A stretch of DNA of 64,000 nucleotides. Source: Candidatus Binatia bacterium (lineage in GTDB: Bacteria; Desulfobacterota; Binatia; UBA9968). The position numbers and the translations under genes were made by a program. The notes below the pieces were generated by a model. It searched no databases. It was not told the origin of the DNA and worked only from the letters and a program-made list of their open reading frames with translations. Shown piece after piece: positions 1 through 9,024 of the stretch (its first letter is position 1; each line of letters begins with the position of its first letter). Location of the stretch: contig DASXUF010000049.1 of assembly GCA_036504975.1 (NCBI GenBank), forward strand, positions 16,058 to 80,057. Reading direction: 5' to 3'.

Positions 1-1
1 C

Positions 2-259
2 GAGCAGATCGATCCTTCATTTCACACGATCGATCATCTGAGAGCTTTTACCAAAGTGCCGGTGCTCGCGAGCATTCGCCGCATCGTGACGGAAAAGGAC
101 CGCGCGCGGGACCGACGGCGCCTCGGTCTTCAGATCGCCGCGGCGATGGCGGGCGTGGTCTTGATGATCGGCTTTTCCTATTATTTCGCCCACGAAAACG
201 AGGGGCTCGTCCATAAGTTGAGCCGCAAGCCCGCCGCCGAGACTCCGGCGCGCCAGTGA
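2..259 (+). CDS. Polysaccharide chain-length determinant (Wzz/GumC family), C-terminal fragment
   Basis: The frame is open from the window edge, so the 5' end of the gene is missing. The visible 85 residues carry a motif typical of the end of GumC/Wzz-type co-polymerases (DPSFHTIDHLRAFTKVPVLA), then a basic stretch, a membrane segment (about LGLQIAAAMAGVVLMIGFSYYF) and a short tail. Such inner-membrane proteins set the length of the exported polysaccharide and work with a tyrosine kinase, which is encoded two genes downstream. It is followed after 7 bp by the AAA ATPase, so it belongs to the same operon. An internal GTG at 56 could be mistaken for a start, but the upstream coding signal argues against that. 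Confidence 0.8.
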   Translation, partial: EQIDPSFHTIDHLRAFTKVPVLASIRRIVTEKDRARDRRRLGLQIAAAMAGVVLMIGFSYYFAHENEGLVHKLSRKPAAETPARQ

Positions 260-266
260 ATCGGCC

Positions 267-1328
267 ATGTATCTGAACTTTTACGGACTCAAGCTCAAGC
301 CCTTCAATCCGACGCCGGATCCCAAGTTTCTCTATCTGACGTCGAGCCATCGCGAGGCCCTCGCGCAGATTCTCTACGGCGTTCAGGAAGGAAAAGGCTT
401 CATCGTTCTCACCGGCGAGGTCGGAACCGGAAAGACGACTTTGATTCAGACGCTTCTCCGCCGCCTGGACGAGAGGACCGAAGTCGCCTTCATCTTCAAC
501 TCGAAGCTGCCGTTCGAGGCGCTGGTGGAATACATGCTGAGAGACTTCGGCATCATGGACAACCTCAGCTCCCAATCCCAGCGGCTCTTCGCGCTCAACA
601 GCTTTCTGATCGATCGGCGGCGCGCCGGGCAAAATACCGTGCTCATCATCGACGAGGCGCAGAACCTCGACCCGCCGGCCTTGGAGCAGGTGCGGCTGCT
701 GTCGAATTTTGAAACCCCGACGGACAAGCTCTTGCAGATTTTCCTCTCCGGACAGCCCGAACTTCAGGCCAAGCTCGATTTGCCCGAGTTGCGCCAGTTG
801 AAGCAGCGGATCGCGCTCCGCTCGGTCATCCGGCCGCTCACCGCCGACGAGACCTGCGACTACGTTCAGCATCGGCTGAAGATCGCCGGCGCCAGGAACG
901 CCGACATCTTCACCGACGCCGCGCTCGGCCGGATCGCCAAGTATGCGCGCGGCATTCCACGGCTCGTGAACATCGTCTGCGATCACTCGCTCCTCTTCGG
1001 CTACGCCGAACAGAAGCGGCGCATCGATGCGGAAACAGTGGATGAGGTCGTGGGCTATCTCGAGCAAGGCGAGCGCCCGCAGCGGAAACCGGCGCTCGGC
1101 CGCGCCGGGTGGCGAATGGTCAAGGCGCCGCTTCATTGGCTCTCCGGCGCGCTGGCGGCCGTGTTGGTTCTCGGCTTGGTATTTTTCGTATTGAGATTGG
1201 GCGCGCTTGAAGATTTCTCGCTTCAGGTGGAGGGCGCCGTCATCGAGGCGCTACGCTCCCTGTTCAGCGCGCTCGCGGCCTTTCTGCAAGAATCCGTTCG
1301 ATTCAGGTTCACGTCTTTTCTTACGTAA
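267..1328 (+). CDS. XrtA-type EPS-locus AAA ATPase (GspA/ExeA-like)
   Basis: This 353-aa protein begins MYLNFYGLKLKPF, the usual opening of ExeA/GspA-like AAA ATPases found next to chain-length and kinase genes in XrtA-type exopolysaccharide loci. Walker A is GEVGTGKTT (about residues 50-58) and Walker B is VLIIDEAQ (125-132). A hydrophobic segment at about 288-315 should anchor it in the inner membrane, with a short periplasmic tail. The probable role is ATP-driven assembly or regulation of the export machinery; this is family knowledge, not shown here. Gaps to its neighbours are 7 and 9 bp, so it is operonic. Confidence 0.88.
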   Translation: MYLNFYGLKLKPFNPTPDPKFLYLTSSHREALAQILYGVQEGKGFIVLTGEVGTGKTTLIQTLLRRLDERTEVAFIFNSKLPFEALVEYMLRDFGIMDNLSSQSQRLFALNSFLIDRRRAGQNTVLIIDEAQNLDPPALEQVRLLSNFETPTDKLLQIFLSGQPELQAKLDLPELRQLKQRIALRSVIRPLTADETCDYVQHRLKIAGARNADIFTDAALGRIAKYARGIPRLVNIVCDHSLLFGYAEQKRRIDAETVDEVVGYLEQGERPQRKPALGRAGWRMVKAPLHWLSGALAAVLVLGLVFFVLRLGALEDFSLQVEGAVIEALRSLFSALAAFLQESVRFRFTSFLT

Positions 1329-1337
1329 GCGAATGTT

Positions 1338-2336
1338 ATGAGTAAATTCTTCGAGGCATTGGAGCAAGCGGAGCTGGAGCGGGCGCGGGAGGAAGAGGCC
1401 GAGCGGCGGCGCGTCCCGGAGCGCCCGCGCGAGATTTCCCCGAGCCGGGCCGCCAAAGCGGGTCCGAGCAAAAGCGCTGCGGTCTACGATCGCCCGGCCG
1501 ACGCGGCGGCCAAGACCGCAGCCAGGGAAAAACCCGCGCCGCGGCCCAAGCCGCCTATGGAAGCGCCGCTCGGCGGCCTCGACGATCACCTGGTAAGCCT
1601 TCTCGACCCGGCGTCGCCCGAGTCCGAGCAGTATCGAACTCTTTGCTGCGCGCTGGAACAGGATCCGAACCTTCGCGTCGTCGCGATCACCAGCCCCGGA
1701 GGCGGCGACGGCAAAACGCTCACGGCGATCAACATAGCGGCCACGCTGTCCCAAGCCGCCCAGAACCGCGTTCTTCTGATCGACGCCGATCTGCGCCACC
1801 CGTCGGTGGCGGTCCATTTCGGGATGGATCATCTCGAGCAACCGGGTCTGATCGATGCCGTTCTGAATCCGGACGTTGCGCTTCGAGACGTCGAGATCGC
1901 TCTGCCGACGTTCAACCTTTCCATCGTAACCGCCGGGCACAGCTTCGATCCCCCGTACGAGGCGCTCAAATCGCCGAAGCTCGCGGCGCTCGTCCAAGAG
2001 GCGCGCCGGAGATACGACTATGTGGTCGTCGATACGCCGCCGATCGTTCCGGTTCCGGACTGCCGGGTCATCGGCCGGTGGGTCGAGGGATTCTTGATCG
2101 TCGTCGCCGCGCACCAAACGCCGAGAAAATTACTGGAGGAAGCCTTGAACATCGTCGATCCGGCGAAAGTCGTCGGTCTCGTGTTCAACGGCGACGACGT
2201 CCCGCTCTCGCGTTATTACGATTACTATTACTACGCTTCCGGCCGTTCCCACGGCGGCAATGGCGCCGCGTGGAGCGACCGGCTGAAAAAAGCCGCGGCT
2301 TCTTCCCAAACTTCTTTTCGGCTCGCCCAGAAATGA
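1338..2336 (+). CDS. BY-kinase (CpsD/CapB-family tyrosine autokinase)
   Basis: This 332-aa cytoplasmic kinase has a charged, Ala/Pro-rich N-terminal 75 residues followed by the P-loop tyrosine kinase domain. Walker A is SPGGGDGKT (119-127), Walker A' is VLLIDADLRHP (145-155), and Walker B lies in VVVDTPP. The C-terminus carries a tyrosine cluster, YYDYYYY (293-299), as expected for autophosphorylation in BY-kinases. Together with the Wzz-like protein encoded upstream it should cycle phosphorylation to control chain length and export. Its stop overlaps the start of the next gene by 4 bp (ATGA), which indicates translational coupling. Confidence 0.88.
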   Translation: MSKFFEALEQAELERAREEEAERRRVPERPREISPSRAAKAGPSKSAAVYDRPADAAAKTAAREKPAPRPKPPMEAPLGGLDDHLVSLLDPASPESEQYRTLCCALEQDPNLRVVAITSPGGGDGKTLTAINIAATLSQAAQNRVLLIDADLRHPSVAVHFGMDHLEQPGLIDAVLNPDVALRDVEIALPTFNLSIVTAGHSFDPPYEALKSPKLAALVQEARRRYDYVVVDTPPIVPVPDCRVIGRWVEGFLIVVAAHQTPRKLLEEALNIVDPAKVVGLVFNGDDVPLSRYYDYYYYASGRSHGGNGAAWSDRLKKAAASSQTSFRLAQK

Positions 2337-3835
2337 CCGCGCTCAAAAACAGCATTGCCGCGATCCTGTTCTTGCTCGAAGGCGGCGCCATCTTCGGCGC
2401 GGCTTACGCGCTGCTGTCGGCTTGGGGGAGCGCCGCGCCGAAGGACGGAGGCTTCCTAACGGCGCCGCCCGAGCGGGCGCTGGCGTTTTCTTTCTGCTGC
2501 CTCGCCGCTCTATACACCAACGGTCTCTACCGTCGCGGCGCCGTCCGGAGCCTCGCCGAAGTATCGCCGCGGCTCTTTCGATCCGTGCCCCTGATGCTGC
2601 TGTTTCTGGGGCTGATCTATACTCTCGTTCCGCAAAGCACGATTCCCACGGCGGCGCTCATCTCCGGCGTCGCGGCCGTGACCGGTCTCTTGTGGGTTCT
2701 GCGCGCGAGCATCTATGGTCTTCTACAACGCCGGGCTTTTCTCAAGCGGGTCGTCATTCTCGGCAACTGCCCGCTGGTCGGGAAACTCATCCGTGAAATC
2801 GAGCGCCAAATTCCTTGTCAGTACGTCATTGCCGCGATCGTCGACGACTCGGTGACTCTGGGACGGCCGCTGGTCCGCCGCACCGTGAGAAGGATTCTCG
2901 AGCAGCTCGGCTATCCCTACATGGGTCCGCTGAGGCACCTGCGCAAGATCGTCGAGGAAGTGCGGCCCGAGCGCATCATCGTCGCGCCGGCGGTTGGATT
3001 GGATCGTCCTTTCGTGCGCCAGATCCTCCTCGAAGCCCGCTCCCATGGAATCGTCGTCGAACACGGCGCCGAGGTCTATGAGCGCCTCACCGGAAAAGTG
3101 CCGATCGAGTGGCTGACGCCGGAGAGCCTCGTCTTTTCCAAGAACTTTCGCCGCTCCGGCTTCGACCAGGCATTGGCGCGCATCAGCAGTCTCGTAGCCG
3201 CCATCATGGGACTCATCGTCTTTGCGCCCCTGATGGCGGGGATCGCCGTGGCCATCAAACTGGATTCGCGCGGCCCCGTCCTTTTTGTTCAGGAGCGGGT
3301 CGGCCGGCGCGGCCGGACTTTCAAGCTGCTCAAGTTCCGCACGATGCACCCGGCCCGCCGGAGCACTTCCGAATGGGCTGAGGATAACGCCGACCGGATC
3401 ACGCGGGTCGGCAAGTGGCTGAGAAAGTTCCGTTTCGACGAGCTGCCGCAATTCGTGAACATCTTCAAGGGCGATATGAATCTGATCGGTCCGCGGCCCC
3501 ACCCGGTGTCGAACTTCGAGCTTTTCGTTCTGGTGTCGAGGAACGCCCCCGAATGCGGCCAGCCGATTCCTTATTACTCTCTGCGCTCGATGGTCCGGCC
3601 CGGAATCACCGGCTGGGCGCAGATCCGGTATCGTTATGCCAACGGCTTGGAGGAAGAGATCGAGAAGATGCGCTACGACCTCTACTACATCAAACACATG
3701 TCGTTCTGGTTCGACCTCTGCATTCTTGTCCAAACGATCAAGGTCGTCCTCTTCGGGCAGGAATCGCGGCGCGCTTCGTGTTCCAAAGATCCTCCGGCGA
3801 GCCGGCCCGAGCCCCGGCTGGAAAGCGCCGCCTGA
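2333..3835 (+). CDS. Polyprenyl glycosylphosphotransferase (priming sugar transferase)
   Basis: This 500-aa membrane enzyme transfers a sugar-1-phosphate to undecaprenyl phosphate and so starts repeat-unit synthesis. The N-terminus has about four hydrophobic segments, followed by a Rossmann-like middle domain and a further membrane segment near residue 290. The C-terminal bacterial sugar transferase domain shows VQERVGRRGRTFKLLKFRTM, DELPQFVNIFKGDMNLIGPR and VRPGITGWAQ. The ATG at 2333 overlaps the kinase stop; an open frame continues upstream but only antiparallel to the kinase frame, so it is not coding. Which sugar is used (glucose, galactose or GalNAc) cannot be read from the sequence. 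Confidence 0.9.
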   Translation: MTALKNSIAAILFLLEGGAIFGAAYALLSAWGSAAPKDGGFLTAPPERALAFSFCCLAALYTNGLYRRGAVRSLAEVSPRLFRSVPLMLLFLGLIYTLVPQSTIPTAALISGVAAVTGLLWVLRASIYGLLQRRAFLKRVVILGNCPLVGKLIREIERQIPCQYVIAAIVDDSVTLGRPLVRRTVRRILEQLGYPYMGPLRHLRKIVEEVRPERIIVAPAVGLDRPFVRQILLEARSHGIVVEHGAEVYERLTGKVPIEWLTPESLVFSKNFRRSGFDQALARISSLVAAIMGLIVFAPLMAGIAVAIKLDSRGPVLFVQERVGRRGRTFKLLKFRTMHPARRSTSEWAEDNADRITRVGKWLRKFRFDELPQFVNIFKGDMNLIGPRPHPVSNFELFVLVSRNAPECGQPIPYYSLRSMVRPGITGWAQIRYRYANGLEEEIEKMRYDLYYIKHMSFWFDLCILVQTIKVVLFGQESRRASCSKDPPASRPEPRLESAA

Positions 3836-3856
3836 GAGTTTCGCCCCGGCGTCACA

Positions 3857-3918
3857 TGTAGGGGCAGGCCCCTGCGCCTGCCCTTCCTTTCGGGCGACCA
3901 CGGAGGGTCGCCCCTACA
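3857..3918. repeat. REP-like palindrome, family C
   Basis: The outer arms TGTAGGGGC and GCCCCTACA are perfect inverted repeats. Between them lie two further self-complementary units, GGCAGGCCCCTGCGCCTGCC and GGGCGACC..GGTCGCCC. The element fills the only sizeable gap between the priming transferase and the ligase gene. It resembles the GTAGGGGC palindromes scattered through many environmental genomes. It may act as a weak transcription attenuator. Confidence 0.75.
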
Positions 3919-3936
3919 ACAAAATTTAAATTACGG

Positions 3937-5274
3937 GTGAAAGAGTCCATGCAGCGCAGCTCATCGCTCGAATGGTGGCGCCCGGATATTTCGGCGGACA
4001 GCGCCGCTCCGGCTCGGACGGCCCCCGCGGCCGTCACGCGCGGCAGCTCGGTCCCGTTCTGGGCGCTCGCGGCTTTCACGGCCATCTTGTTGATCTCGCC
4101 CCAGAGCTACTTCCCGATCTTCGAGAAGTTGCGCATCGCGCTCCTCACGGCCGGTCTGGCGGCGGCCGCCTATTTTTGGGACTGCCTGGTCTACCGGCAG
4201 CCTCTTACCATTCGGTCGCGCGAGATTTGGCTCGCCGCTCTGCTGGCGGCGTGGGCGCTCGTCACCGTTCCCTTCTCCTACTCGCCGGGAGCGAGCTTAT
4301 CCTTTCTTTTCGAGGCCTACGTCAAGAGCCTGGTCGTCTTCTGGTTGCTGGCGAACATCGTGAGCTCCGTCACAAGGCTCCGCGCCGTCGCCTGGGAGCT
4401 CAGCCTGATAGCGATCCCGCTCGCCCTGACGGCGGTCTATAATTTTTATTCGGGCGTTTTTCTCGATCCCACGGTGAAGCAGCGCATCGCGGGCTACCAG
4501 GGCGCGGTCGCCGGGAATCCGAACGATCTCGCCTTGATGATCAATCTGATTCTTCCTTTCAGCGTCGCGCTCTTGCTGATCCATCGCAGCAGACCCGCCG
4601 CGCGGTTCCTCTTGACGGCCGGCATCGGCCTTTCGGCCGTGGCGGTCATCGTCACCTTTTCGCGCGGCGGATTCGTTACGCTGACGACGCTTTTCCTCCT
4701 CTATCTGTGGAAATTTCGCCGCCGGTCGGAGCGCCGTTGGATGTGGACGCTGTTTGCCTTTCTGCTGGTGTCGATCCCCCTGGCGGGTCCGGAATATCTC
4801 GAGCGCCTGTCGACCATCACGGACATAAAAGCGGACGAGACCGGCTCGGCGCAGCAGCGCTGGGGGGACATGGCGGCCGCCGCCGAATTCACGCTTAGAC
4901 ATCCGATCATCGGCGCCGGAATCGGCCAAAACTTGCAGGCCGTCCGCGAGCTGCGGGGGCCCTCCGGCTACTTGGTTCACAACGTCTACCTGGAATACGC
5001 CGCGGAGTTGGGAATCCCGGGCCTCGTGCTCTTTCTCCTGTTGCTCGCCGGCGGCATCAAGTCCGCCGCCCTCGTTCAAAGGGAAACCAAAGAAGCGCGG
5101 GGCGAGCGCGGCGAGCTGTTCTATCTCGCGGAAGGGATACAGACGAGCCTGATTGCGTTCGCAGTCTCCTGCTTGTTTTATCCCGTGGCGTATCACGTTC
5201 ATTTTTACTACATCGCCGGCCTCGCGGTTGCAGCCCAGGCCCTGTGCCGATCAGAAAGCGGATCGTGGAAATAA
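3937..5274 (+). CDS. O-antigen ligase / Wzy-family membrane protein
   Basis: This 445-aa protein has about ten to twelve hydrophobic segments. The Wzy_C (O-antigen ligase) region is recognisable by a large periplasmic loop with a conserved Arg near IVTFSRGGF (about residue 228), and by HNVYLEYAAELGIPGLVLFL near the C-terminus. It should polymerise or ligate lipid-linked repeat units on the periplasmic face. The start used is a GTG at 3937; an in-frame ATG at 3949 is an alternative. It overlaps the likely start of the next glycosyltransferase. Confidence 0.82.
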   Translation: MKESMQRSSSLEWWRPDISADSAAPARTAPAAVTRGSSVPFWALAAFTAILLISPQSYFPIFEKLRIALLTAGLAAAAYFWDCLVYRQPLTIRSREIWLAALLAAWALVTVPFSYSPGASLSFLFEAYVKSLVVFWLLANIVSSVTRLRAVAWELSLIAIPLALTAVYNFYSGVFLDPTVKQRIAGYQGAVAGNPNDLALMINLILPFSVALLLIHRSRPAARFLLTAGIGLSAVAVIVTFSRGGFVTLTTLFLLYLWKFRRRSERRWMWTLFAFLLVSIPLAGPEYLERLSTITDIKADETGSAQQRWGDMAAAAEFTLRHPIIGAGIGQNLQAVRELRGPSGYLVHNVYLEYAAELGIPGLVLFLLLLAGGIKSAALVQRETKEARGERGELFYLAEGIQTSLIAFAVSCLFYPVAYHVHFYYIAGLAVAAQALCRSESGSWK

Positions 5275-6488
5275 ATCGAATCAAGCTGCTGAAGTTTCTT
5301 CACACCTTCGAGATCGGCGGCACCGAGAGGCAGGTGGTGACGCTCGCCCGAAAACTCGATCCGGCCAAGTTCGATTTAAGCATGGCCTGCTTCTACAAGA
5401 TGGGACCCTTCCTGCAAGACATCGAGCGGCGCCGGATACCGCTCAAGGAATATGGGGTCAGAAGTCTCCGCAGCGCCACGGCTTTCAGAGAAGCGCTCCG
5501 ATGCGCCGGCGACCTAAGGCGCGACCGGACCGAGATCGTTCACGCCTACGGTTTTTATTCCAACGTGTTTGCCATTCCGGCCGCGCGGCTGGCGGGCGTC
5601 CCGGTCGTGATCGGGTCGATTCGCGACACGGTGGAAGGTCCGCCGCTGCAGCGTCGGGCGCACAAACTGGTTTGCCGCCTGGCCGACTGTGTTCTGGTCA
5701 ACGCCGAGGTCATCAAACAGCGGCTCATCGCGGAAGGATACAATGGGTCCAAGATCAGAGTGATCAAGAACGGCATCGATCTCTCCAGGTTCGCAAAGAA
5801 AAATGAAGACTGCAAAGTGCGTCTGGAGTTCGGGCTGCCTCCCGCCGCGCCCCTGGTGGTCGTGCTGGCGCGTCTCAGCCGATTCAAGGGAATCGAATAT
5901 TTCCTGCAAGCGGCGGCCATCGTAGCCAAGCGCATCGAGGAGGCGCGCTTCCTGATCGTCGGGGATCTTAAATACGACCAAGCCTACAGGACTGAGCTGA
6001 AGCGTCAGGCGACTCGTCTCGGCATCGGCAGGCGCGTCATCTTCACCGGCTTCAGGCTCGACGTGCCGGAGGTACTCTCGGAAGCTTCGATCTCCGTCCT
6101 CCCCTGCCATAGCGCCGAAGGGCTGTCGAATTCTTTGCTCGAGTCCATGGCGGTCGGCCTGCCGGTCGTCGCCACGACGGTCGGCGGCAATCCGGAAGTC
6201 GTCGAGGAGGGAACGACCGGCCTGCTCGTGCCGCCGCGCGAGCCCGAAGCGCTGGCCCGGGCGATTTCACTGCTGCTCGCCAACCCCGAGACGGCGCGCA
6301 GATTCGGCGCGGCGGGGAGACAACGGGTCGCGCGGCACTTTTCTCTGGAGCGAATGACCCGGGATACGGAAGAACTCTACAGCCAGCTTCTGGAAACCGC
6401 CCGCCGCAGGACCGCGTCCGCAAACGCGGACGGGCGCTTTTCCAGACGCTGGCGTCGGTCGCGCAATCTGTTGCGGTCGCCGCGCTGA
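5265..6488 (+). CDS. GT4-family glycosyltransferase
   Basis: The protein is about 407 aa with a GT-B fold. The N-terminal nucleotide-free domain has the GGTERQVV motif near residue 20. The C-terminal Glyco_transf_1 domain shows KNGID, then EGLSNSLLESMAVGLPVVAT with the E-x7-E pair that contacts the donor, followed by VGGNPEVV. It adds a sugar from an NDP donor to the lipid-linked oligosaccharide at the cytoplasmic face. I place the start at the GTG at 5265, because family members begin just before the KLLKFLHTF strand; a GTG at 5244 would overlap the previous gene further. Donor sugar is unknown. Confidence 0.85.
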   Translation: MEINRIKLLKFLHTFEIGGTERQVVTLARKLDPAKFDLSMACFYKMGPFLQDIERRRIPLKEYGVRSLRSATAFREALRCAGDLRRDRTEIVHAYGFYSNVFAIPAARLAGVPVVIGSIRDTVEGPPLQRRAHKLVCRLADCVLVNAEVIKQRLIAEGYNGSKIRVIKNGIDLSRFAKKNEDCKVRLEFGLPPAAPLVVVLARLSRFKGIEYFLQAAAIVAKRIEEARFLIVGDLKYDQAYRTELKRQATRLGIGRRVIFTGFRLDVPEVLSEASISVLPCHSAEGLSNSLLESMAVGLPVVATTVGGNPEVVEEGTTGLLVPPREPEALARAISLLLANPETARRFGAAGRQRVARHFSLERMTRDTEELYSQLLETARRRTASANADGRFSRRWRRSRNLLRSPR

Positions 6489-6550
6489 GGCCCGTCTCCC
6501 GACAATCTAAAACAGCCGCCGAAAGCGAAGTTCCCCGAGGGAGGTTGAGT

Positions 6551-7792
6551 ATGCGATCGACCGCGGCGCTGCGCTTCCAACGGGGGCGGAGGGCGAATGG
6601 ACGATCGGGTTTTAGCGCGCTCACGGAGAGCCCTATGATGCCGGCAACAGCCCTTTCTTTGGAACAGTCTTCGACCGATGCCGAGATATCGGTCGAAGCC
6701 GTCACCGAGTACGATGCCTTTCTCGACCTCGCGCCTGACTGGAATCGGCTGGTCGAAGAGGCCGAAATCGATCATCCCTTTCTCCGCCACGAGTGGTTCC
6801 GCGCGTGGTGGGACAGTTTCGGAACCGGAAAACAGCTCCACATTCTCGTCGTCAGGAGGGGCGCGGAAACCATCGGCATAGCCCCGCTCATGCTGAGCCC
6901 CGCCCGCATCTATGGTCTCAAGATGCGCCGGCTCCAATCGATTCATAACGACCACAGCCCGCGCTTCGACCTCATCGTCGGCGGCTTGCCGGAAGACGTT
7001 TACGGCGCCATTTGGAATTACCTCTCCAGGCGCCGGAAATTTTGGGACGTGCTGCAGGTCTCGCAGATACTAACTTGCTCGCCGACGTTCGCGGCGCTGT
7101 CGGGCCTGGCGCGGGCGGAGGGCCTTCTCGTCGGCATTTGGCCTTCGGACCATTCGCCGTACATCGATCTGGCTCCGGGCTGGAACGCCTACCAGGCGCG
7201 CCTGAGCTCTCATCACAAAGGGAAAATCCGCCGGCGTTTGAGACAGCTCGAGCTTCTCGGCCGGGTGGAGCTCGAGATCGTCGCCACGAACGAAAACATG
7301 GACGCCGCGTTGGCGGACGGCTTTAGGCTCGAGGCCGCGGGCTGGAAAAGCGAATCGGGCACGGCCATTCGCTGCCAGCCGGACCTGGTGCGTTTTTATA
7401 GTCAACTGGCCCGGAACGCGGCGGCGGTCGGCGCGCTGCGCTTGATCTTTCTGACCGTCGGTGGAACGCGGATCGCGTTCGCCTACGGTATGGGCTACAA
7501 GAACAAGCTTTTTGTCCTCAAGACCGGCTACCACCCGGAGTATGCGGCCTACTCCCCGTACAACATTCTCTGCTACCTGCTTTTTCGCGACGCCTGCGAG
7601 CGCGGCTTGGCGGAATACGAATTTTTAGGAGTCGACGATAGCTGGAAGCTTAGCTGGACGAAAACAACCAAAGCGCACTGCTGGCTGTACGTGTTCAGGA
7701 ATGCCCCGCGCCCGCGCCTGCTCCACTGGCTCAAGTTTCAAGCGGCGCCGAGAATAAAGCGCAGTTGGCCCGCGGTTTTTCTTCGGAGATAG
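6551..7792 (+). CDS. FemAB/CelD-like GNAT-fold acyltransferase 1
   Basis: The protein is about 413 aa and belongs to the Acetyltransf_6 (CelD/BcsL, FemAB-like) group often found in XrtA-type polysaccharide loci. Visible blocks are WNRLVEEA..HPFLRHEWFRAWW near the N-terminus, SSHHKGKIRRRLRQLE in the middle, and AYSPYNILCYLLFRDACERG plus YEFLGVDDSWKLSWT near the C-terminus. It probably attaches acyl or aminoacyl groups to sugars. The start at 6551 has a strong GAGGGAGG box at the right distance; an ATG at 6635 behind GGAGAG is the other candidate, since the first 28 residues look unconserved. It is the first of three related genes in this locus. Confidence 0.72.
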   Translation: MRSTAALRFQRGRRANGRSGFSALTESPMMPATALSLEQSSTDAEISVEAVTEYDAFLDLAPDWNRLVEEAEIDHPFLRHEWFRAWWDSFGTGKQLHILVVRRGAETIGIAPLMLSPARIYGLKMRRLQSIHNDHSPRFDLIVGGLPEDVYGAIWNYLSRRRKFWDVLQVSQILTCSPTFAALSGLARAEGLLVGIWPSDHSPYIDLAPGWNAYQARLSSHHKGKIRRRLRQLELLGRVELEIVATNENMDAALADGFRLEAAGWKSESGTAIRCQPDLVRFYSQLARNAAAVGALRLIFLTVGGTRIAFAYGMGYKNKLFVLKTGYHPEYAAYSPYNILCYLLFRDACERGLAEYEFLGVDDSWKLSWTKTTKAHCWLYVFRNAPRPRLLHWLKFQAAPRIKRSWPAVFLRR

Positions 7793-7795
7793 TCC

Positions 7796-9019
7796 ATGTA
7801 CGTTCCCGCCTGGCAATTGCTCAGTCCTAGGTATTTCTTCCGCGCCGCTCGCCGCTGCGGGCGGCCGTTCCCTCTCGACGCTCCCAACCGGACGTCCTTC
7901 TACGTGGCGCGGAGCGGGATCTACCATCTTATCCGCGCCCTCGGTTTTGACCGTGGCGCAACCGTGTTGATGCCGGACTACCACAGCGGCGTCGAAGTCT
8001 GGGCCGTGCGGGCGGCCGGCGCCCGCGTGGAATATTATCACGTCGATCGAAACATGGAGCCGGATCTGAACGAGATCGAAGATCTGTGCCGGTCCAACCC
8101 GAGGGCGATTTATATGATCCACTATCTCGGCTGGCCGCAGCCGGTGAAAGAAATGAGAGAGATCTGCCGAAGACGCGGCCTCATCTTGATCGAAGACTGC
8201 GCGCTTTCATTCCTGAGCGAGCTGGACGGACAACCGCTCGGAACCTTCGGCGACTATGCCGTGTTCTGCCTGTACAAAACACTGCCCGTTCCGAACGGCG
8301 GGATTTTGGTCCAGAACGGCGCGCCGCTCGACGCGCTGGCGGACCTCGAGACGAAGCCGTGCGATAAGCTCTCGGTCATGGCTCGCAGCGCGGAGCTGAT
8401 GCTGGATTGGCTCCAGACCCGTTCGGAATTTATCGGGCAAGCGCTGCGCCTGGCGAAAGGCGCGGCCGGCAAAGCGCTCACCGCGCTCGGCAGGGAACGA
8501 CTGCCGGTGGCGGACATCACCCCGGAGTTTCAATCGGCCGGCTACCACGTGGAAAAACTCAACGTCGGCCTGTCGTCTCTCTCCGCCGCCTTGCTCGACC
8601 GATTCGACTACGAGTCGATCCGGCAGACGCGGCGGGACAATTATTCGCGTCTCCACGAGCTGCTCGCGGGCAAGGTCCCGTCCTTGCCCCGGGAGCTGGA
8701 AGACGGCGTGTGCCCGCTGTTTTTCCCGCTTCTCGTGAGCGAAAAACATTCGGCCGCTCAAGCGCTGTGGCGACAGGGAATCCGCGCCGTGGAATTTTGG
8801 AATTACGGCTATCCCGAAGCGGACGAACACACGGCCCCGGACGCGCGCTTCCTTCGCGATCATGCCCTGGAGCTTCCCATCCATCAGGACATCACGCCGG
8901 CCCAGATCGAGCACATGGCGGAACAGGTCGTGAAGCTGCCATATTCCCGCTTCGCCCGCGAGGAGTTTAATCGCAGCCGGGCGCGCGGCCGGCGCGCGTT
9001 GCTCCGATCCGTTTCGTAG
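7796..9019 (+). CDS. DegT/DnrJ/EryC1/StrS-type sugar aminotransferase-like protein
   Basis: This 407-aa protein has the fold-type I PLP pattern of sugar aminotransferases. An N-terminal substrate loop is followed by VLMPDYHSGVEVWAVRAAGA, ILIEDCALSF (Asp-Cys-Ala replacing the usual Asp-Ala-Ala), and the Schiff-base region FCLYKTLPVPNGG with Lys161. It would make an amino sugar from a keto-sugar nucleotide, or act as a sensor-like relative. The Lys region is shorter than the classic DegT motif, so catalysis is likely but not certain. It sits 3 bp after one acyltransferase and 5 bp before another, suggesting that the amino sugar it makes is then N-acylated. Confidence 0.75.
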   Translation: MYVPAWQLLSPRYFFRAARRCGRPFPLDAPNRTSFYVARSGIYHLIRALGFDRGATVLMPDYHSGVEVWAVRAAGARVEYYHVDRNMEPDLNEIEDLCRSNPRAIYMIHYLGWPQPVKEMREICRRRGLILIEDCALSFLSELDGQPLGTFGDYAVFCLYKTLPVPNGGILVQNGAPLDALADLETKPCDKLSVMARSAELMLDWLQTRSEFIGQALRLAKGAAGKALTALGRERLPVADITPEFQSAGYHVEKLNVGLSSLSAALLDRFDYESIRQTRRDNYSRLHELLAGKVPSLPRELEDGVCPLFFPLLVSEKHSAAQALWRQGIRAVEFWNYGYPEADEHTAPDARFLRDHALELPIHQDITPAQIEHMAEQVVKLPYSRFAREEFNRSRARGRRALLRSVS

Positions 9020-9024
9020 TCGCC

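Noticed and set aside
48-2117. Long - strand open frames opposite the AAA ATPase and kinase genes
   Set aside because: They are antisense shadows of genes with intact Walker motifs, and their products are Arg/Glu-rich without domain features.
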